Below, one piece after another: positions 21,795-24,534 of a DNA stretch of 24,534 bases (the stretch's first letter is position 1; every line of letters begins with the position of its first letter). The position numbers were made by a program, and so were the translations under genes. The stretch covers positions 1 to 24,534 of the forward strand of contig VSNG01000038.1 in assembly GCA_009774175.1 (NCBI GenBank). The letters run 5' to 3'. This stretch comes from Lachnospiraceae bacterium. GTDB taxonomy: Bacteria; Bacillota; Clostridia; Lachnospirales; Lachnospiraceae. A model generated the notes under the pieces. It had not been told where the DNA came from and made no database searches. It was given only the letters and a program-made list of their open reading frames with translations.

Positions 21795-24384
21795 TATTAG
21801 AATGTTCCTTCTTTTTTACAAAAATAGACGCAATATTATCACCTGCAAGATTATCTTTGGGAAACGCATTTTTCTTGGGTTGATTAAATTCACGGATAAC
21901 TGGAAAATCATTTTCTTCTATAGTATAATTCTTATTATACACTTGCTGAACTTTATCCATAAAATCCTTATCTGCAATCCTAGTTATTTCTTTCATGCAT
22001 ATAACTTTCTTATTATTGATATGTACATTTGATTCTAAATATTGTTCTACATTTATTATACCTACTTTACTCCCATATAAAGCTACAATTTCCACAGTTG
22101 GATGAGTTTTTTCAATAATTGTTTCTAGCTTAATTTCTTTCCCCCTATAATAATATACTACATGTTGATTTTTTACATTACCTAAAGTGGTTTTATCATA
22201 ATATTCAAAATAGAATTGTAAATTACGAATTGTTGATGTACCAGATTGAATTGTATCAAACAAAAATATAATTTTTTCAATCTTCTGCCCCATATATGTA
22301 TATCCCTCTTGATTTTCCCCTATTTCATCAAGATATGCATCGTGGTTTCGAATCGCTCTTCTTTTACAATACCTATTAATTATAGAAGTCATAACACTAT
22401 CAGATTCTTGCTTTTCCTTTGGTACTATAAGCACATTCCCCTTTAGCACCTCCAAATTTTTTATAAAATCATATTTTAACTGCTGATGTGCATTAATAAT
22501 GCCTATAAAATTCCCCCACCTTTCATCCGTTAAAATCTTATTACAGAGAATATGATGAATGATTCGTAATTTTGCGATATCATTAAAACTTACTATACAA
22601 TTATCTATATCATTTAATTCTTCTTCTTGTAACTTCATTGCATCTAAAACAAGCTGAATCTGAGATTCTGTATGTAAGGCAAAATCTTCTACCACATTCA
22701 ACTCCTTATTATCATCTTCTATTTTTCTCATAATTTTAATATAACTATCAATTTCATTTGACACAAAATATCTGTCTTGATATTTTATTGAAAAAAATCT
22801 GTCTTTTTTCAAGTCATCATCTTGTTTCATTACAAGAAATTCAGACGGAATTTCAATATTATTTTTTATATCCCTATAAACTACATTACCCTCAAAATCC
22901 TCATCTTTTTCCAATAAGACCTTTTCAATACGATCCTTTATTGTTTCCCCACATAGCTCTAATAATTTATTTTCCAAAAATTGAATTGGCAATTTAACTG
23001 GAATCCAGCTGATATCGCTAATTCCCTTTTGGAGAATAGTTTTTCTTTTCTTGATATAAAGCACATCCTCAAAATATTCCTTTTGAAGTTCTAACACACT
23101 TTTATAGAAATCAGTCGTATATTTTGACCAAATAACAATCAGATTATCCTGATAATTCTTATGAACATTCTTTAATTCATTCATTATACTATCAATTTGT
23201 ACATTACATATTATCAGCAACTTACATATCGAACCCAAAATAACATAATCCAATCCCTCTCCTATAATCTTAATTAAAGAAAATGGTTTCATTGCATATT
23301 CTGTTATATTAGAAACATTCGCATCCCTTATTTCTCCGTTTTCAAAAATCAAAATTGTATCCTCTGCTGTAAACTGATTAACTACTTGAACATTATCCCC
23401 TACCTTAATAAAAGCCTTGTCAAAAAAAACATTATATGATTTATTATTATATATCTCTCTAATTGCAGCTATTTGCAAATTAGGATTTCCGCTTGTCATT
23501 ATATCTCTTATTGACATAAATTCTGCCGCAAAATCATACGAATCTTCATAAAAATATGCTATATCCCTATGCTCAGAATTCTTTTCACTATCTAATTTAT
23601 TTCTTTTTTCCCCCTTTAATGATGAAAAATAAACTTTTTCAGGATGCCTTATATATATCATCCCCTGTGTCACATTTCCCAGAATCAAAACACCATTACG
23701 CTTAAAATTCTCTTTCCACGCAGATCCGCCAATACGTAGCGTTGATTGATCAGACAAATACTCTAAACACTTCAAGTTGCATTCATCAATAATTTTGTCC
23801 AATTTATCTTTCTCAGCAGCATATGTTTCTGTGTCAAAAATTTCTAATGCAAGAAGAAAAGTATTCAATGTAACCTCATCTAATTTTTCAAAAATATACT
23901 CACTTCCAATTACAACGGCTAATAATTTTCCAATAGGAAAGATTTCAATTCCGTTATGCTGTAATTTAAAAATAATTTTCATTTCTTCCAGTTTACTGCA
24001 TAAGAGATTAAACTGCATTTGCATTTCTTCATCAATCGGGGCAATATCTCCTCCTGTCATTCCACTCAAATTATTCAGTCTCTTTAAAAACTTCATAATT
24101 GTTATTTCAACAGAAGAATGCCCTTCATTCCCATCATCTAAGTCTTTTATATTATCATAGCTTTCCAAAATCAGTTGCACCATAGATAATTCATTAATCA
24201 TCTCATCTGTACAATTACACATTATTGTACAAAATAAAATAGCAACCCAGTAACTATTTACTGAAATGTCATCAGTGTTTAAATTCTTTAAGAAATCCAA
24301 AGATTCTAAAATCACTTTCTCCTTATTTCCCGGTAAATTTAGACATTGAACAAATTCTTGTGTCTTTTCTTGTACTTTATACAT
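21784..24384 (-). CDS. 866-residue protein with C-terminal phosphoribosyltransferase-like domain
   Basis: The N-terminal 580 residues or so are not recognised: mostly helical to about 210, mixed alpha/beta to about 500, no signal peptide, no clear membrane helix. The C-terminal part (about 600-866) resembles a type I phosphoribosyltransferase: KIIFLFDTIQSGTSTI (705-719) fits the PRPP-binding loop, with D710 and the S714-G715-T716 turn, though the first of the usual two acidic residues is F709. Flanking motifs VLIVPKEKQESDSVMTSI, VEIVALYGSK and IREFNQPKKNAFP are conserved-looking. It resembles the PRTase-CE domain proposed in bacterial conflict systems, an assignment from memory. The ATG has GGGAG 7 bases upstream and overlaps the preceding gene's stop by 8 bases, so the two are coupled. 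It is strongly AT-rich compared with the genes before 13400, suggesting transfer. Confidence 0.7.
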   Translation of the reverse strand: MYKVQEKTQEFVQCLNLPGNKEKVILESLDFLKNLNTDDISVNSYWVAILFCTIMCNCTDEMINELSMVQLILESYDNIKDLDDGNEGHSSVEITIMKFLKRLNNLSGMTGGDIAPIDEEMQMQFNLLCSKLEEMKIIFKLQHNGIEIFPIGKLLAVVIGSEYIFEKLDEVTLNTFLLALEIFDTETYAAEKDKLDKIIDECNLKCLEYLSDQSTLRIGGSAWKENFKRNGVLILGNVTQGMIYIRHPEKVYFSSLKGEKRNKLDSEKNSEHRDIAYFYEDSYDFAAEFMSIRDIMTSGNPNLQIAAIREIYNNKSYNVFFDKAFIKVGDNVQVVNQFTAEDTILIFENGEIRDANVSNITEYAMKPFSLIKIIGEGLDYVILGSICKLLIICNVQIDSIMNELKNVHKNYQDNLIVIWSKYTTDFYKSVLELQKEYFEDVLYIKKRKTILQKGISDISWIPVKLPIQFLENKLLELCGETIKDRIEKVLLEKDEDFEGNVVYRDIKNNIEIPSEFLVMKQDDDLKKDRFFSIKYQDRYFVSNEIDSYIKIMRKIEDDNKELNVVEDFALHTESQIQLVLDAMKLQEEELNDIDNCIVSFNDIAKLRIIHHILCNKILTDERWGNFIGIINAHQQLKYDFIKNLEVLKGNVLIVPKEKQESDSVMTSIINRYCKRRAIRNHDAYLDEIGENQEGYTYMGQKIEKIIFLFDTIQSGTSTIRNLQFYFEYYDKTTLGNVKNQHVVYYYRGKEIKLETIIEKTHPTVEIVALYGSKVGIINVEQYLESNVHINNKKVICMKEITRIADKDFMDKVQQVYNKNYTIEENDFPVIREFNQPKKNAFPKDNLAGDNIASIFVKKKEHSNIVI

Positions 24385-24534
24385 TATCTTTCTCCCATCT
24401 CAACAAAGACTTGATTGTAATTCTATCTCCTTCATCAATTTCAGCTAAATCTATTTTTCTTAAAAAAGTATCACATAATAATGCAAATAAATCTATATCG
24501 ATATTTTTTTTCTGCACAACATAATATATTGAAC
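24377..24534 (-). CDS. 3' end of an unknown gene coupled to the PRTase-like gene (partial)
   Basis: An open frame enters from the right edge and runs about 51 codons to a TAA at 24377-24379, ending LLRWEKDNV. The visible residues include NIDIDLFALLCDTFLRKIDL and EIDEGDRITIKS, a helical acidic stretch with no family I recognise. Its stop overlaps the ATG of the next gene in ATGTATAA, an 8-base overlap typical of proteins made in fixed ratio. It is probably the partner of the PRTase-like protein, and its identity would help most in classifying the system. Confidence 0.7.
   Translation of the reverse strand, partial: SIYYVVQKKNIDIDLFALLCDTFLRKIDLAEIDEGDRITIKSLLRWEKDNV

Overview
The window looks like a chromosomal segment of a Gram-positive anaerobe of the Clostridia, most likely a Lachnospiraceae-type gut bacterium. 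This rests on GGAGG-type ribosome sites, extended -10 promoters, the large propeller-fused solute-binding lipoprotein, the 7TM hybrid kinase, the FapA/DUF342 protein and IS66-type elements. No rRNA or tRNA is present, so this is inference from gene content. Every intact gene is on the minus strand; the plus strand carries only two broken genes.

Region 1 (about 55-13400) is compact and fairly GC-rich. In minus-strand order it holds a FapA/DUF342 protein with an eight-copy 26-residue N-terminal repeat, a REC-HD-GYP c-di-GMP phosphodiesterase, an ArsC/Spx-like protein, a propeller plus solute-binding lipoprotein, a 7TM-degenerate GGDEF-EAL phosphodiesterase, a 7TM-PAS hybrid histidine kinase, and a LacI-type regulator overlapping a MATE exporter gene. 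Three intrinsic terminators, three promoters and one LacI-type operator can be read. Both c-di-GMP enzymes are predicted to degrade the messenger, and no active diguanylate cyclase is visible.

Region 2 (about 13400-15100) is an insertion scar. A 1.5-kb IS66-family element with 23-bp inverted ends interrupts a plus-strand methyltransferase-like gene after 17 codons, without a matching target duplication. The element is dead: tnpB is frameshifted and tnpC has lost most of its length.

Region 3 (about 15100-24534) is AT-rich and reads as a defence island. It holds a membrane protein of unknown function, a PstI/BsuBI-type restriction-modification pair, a DUF5655-type protein, a decayed DDE transposase, a fragment of the 3' end of an EF-Tu (tuf) gene that may mark an old attachment site, a YhcG-type PD-(D/E)XK nuclease, and an 866-residue protein with a phosphoribosyltransferase-like C-terminal part, translationally coupled to a gene running off the window. 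The last pair is the best candidate for an under-described system.

The genes in region 1 fit membrane sensing and c-di-GMP signalling. Those in region 3 fit protection against, or competition among, mobile elements.
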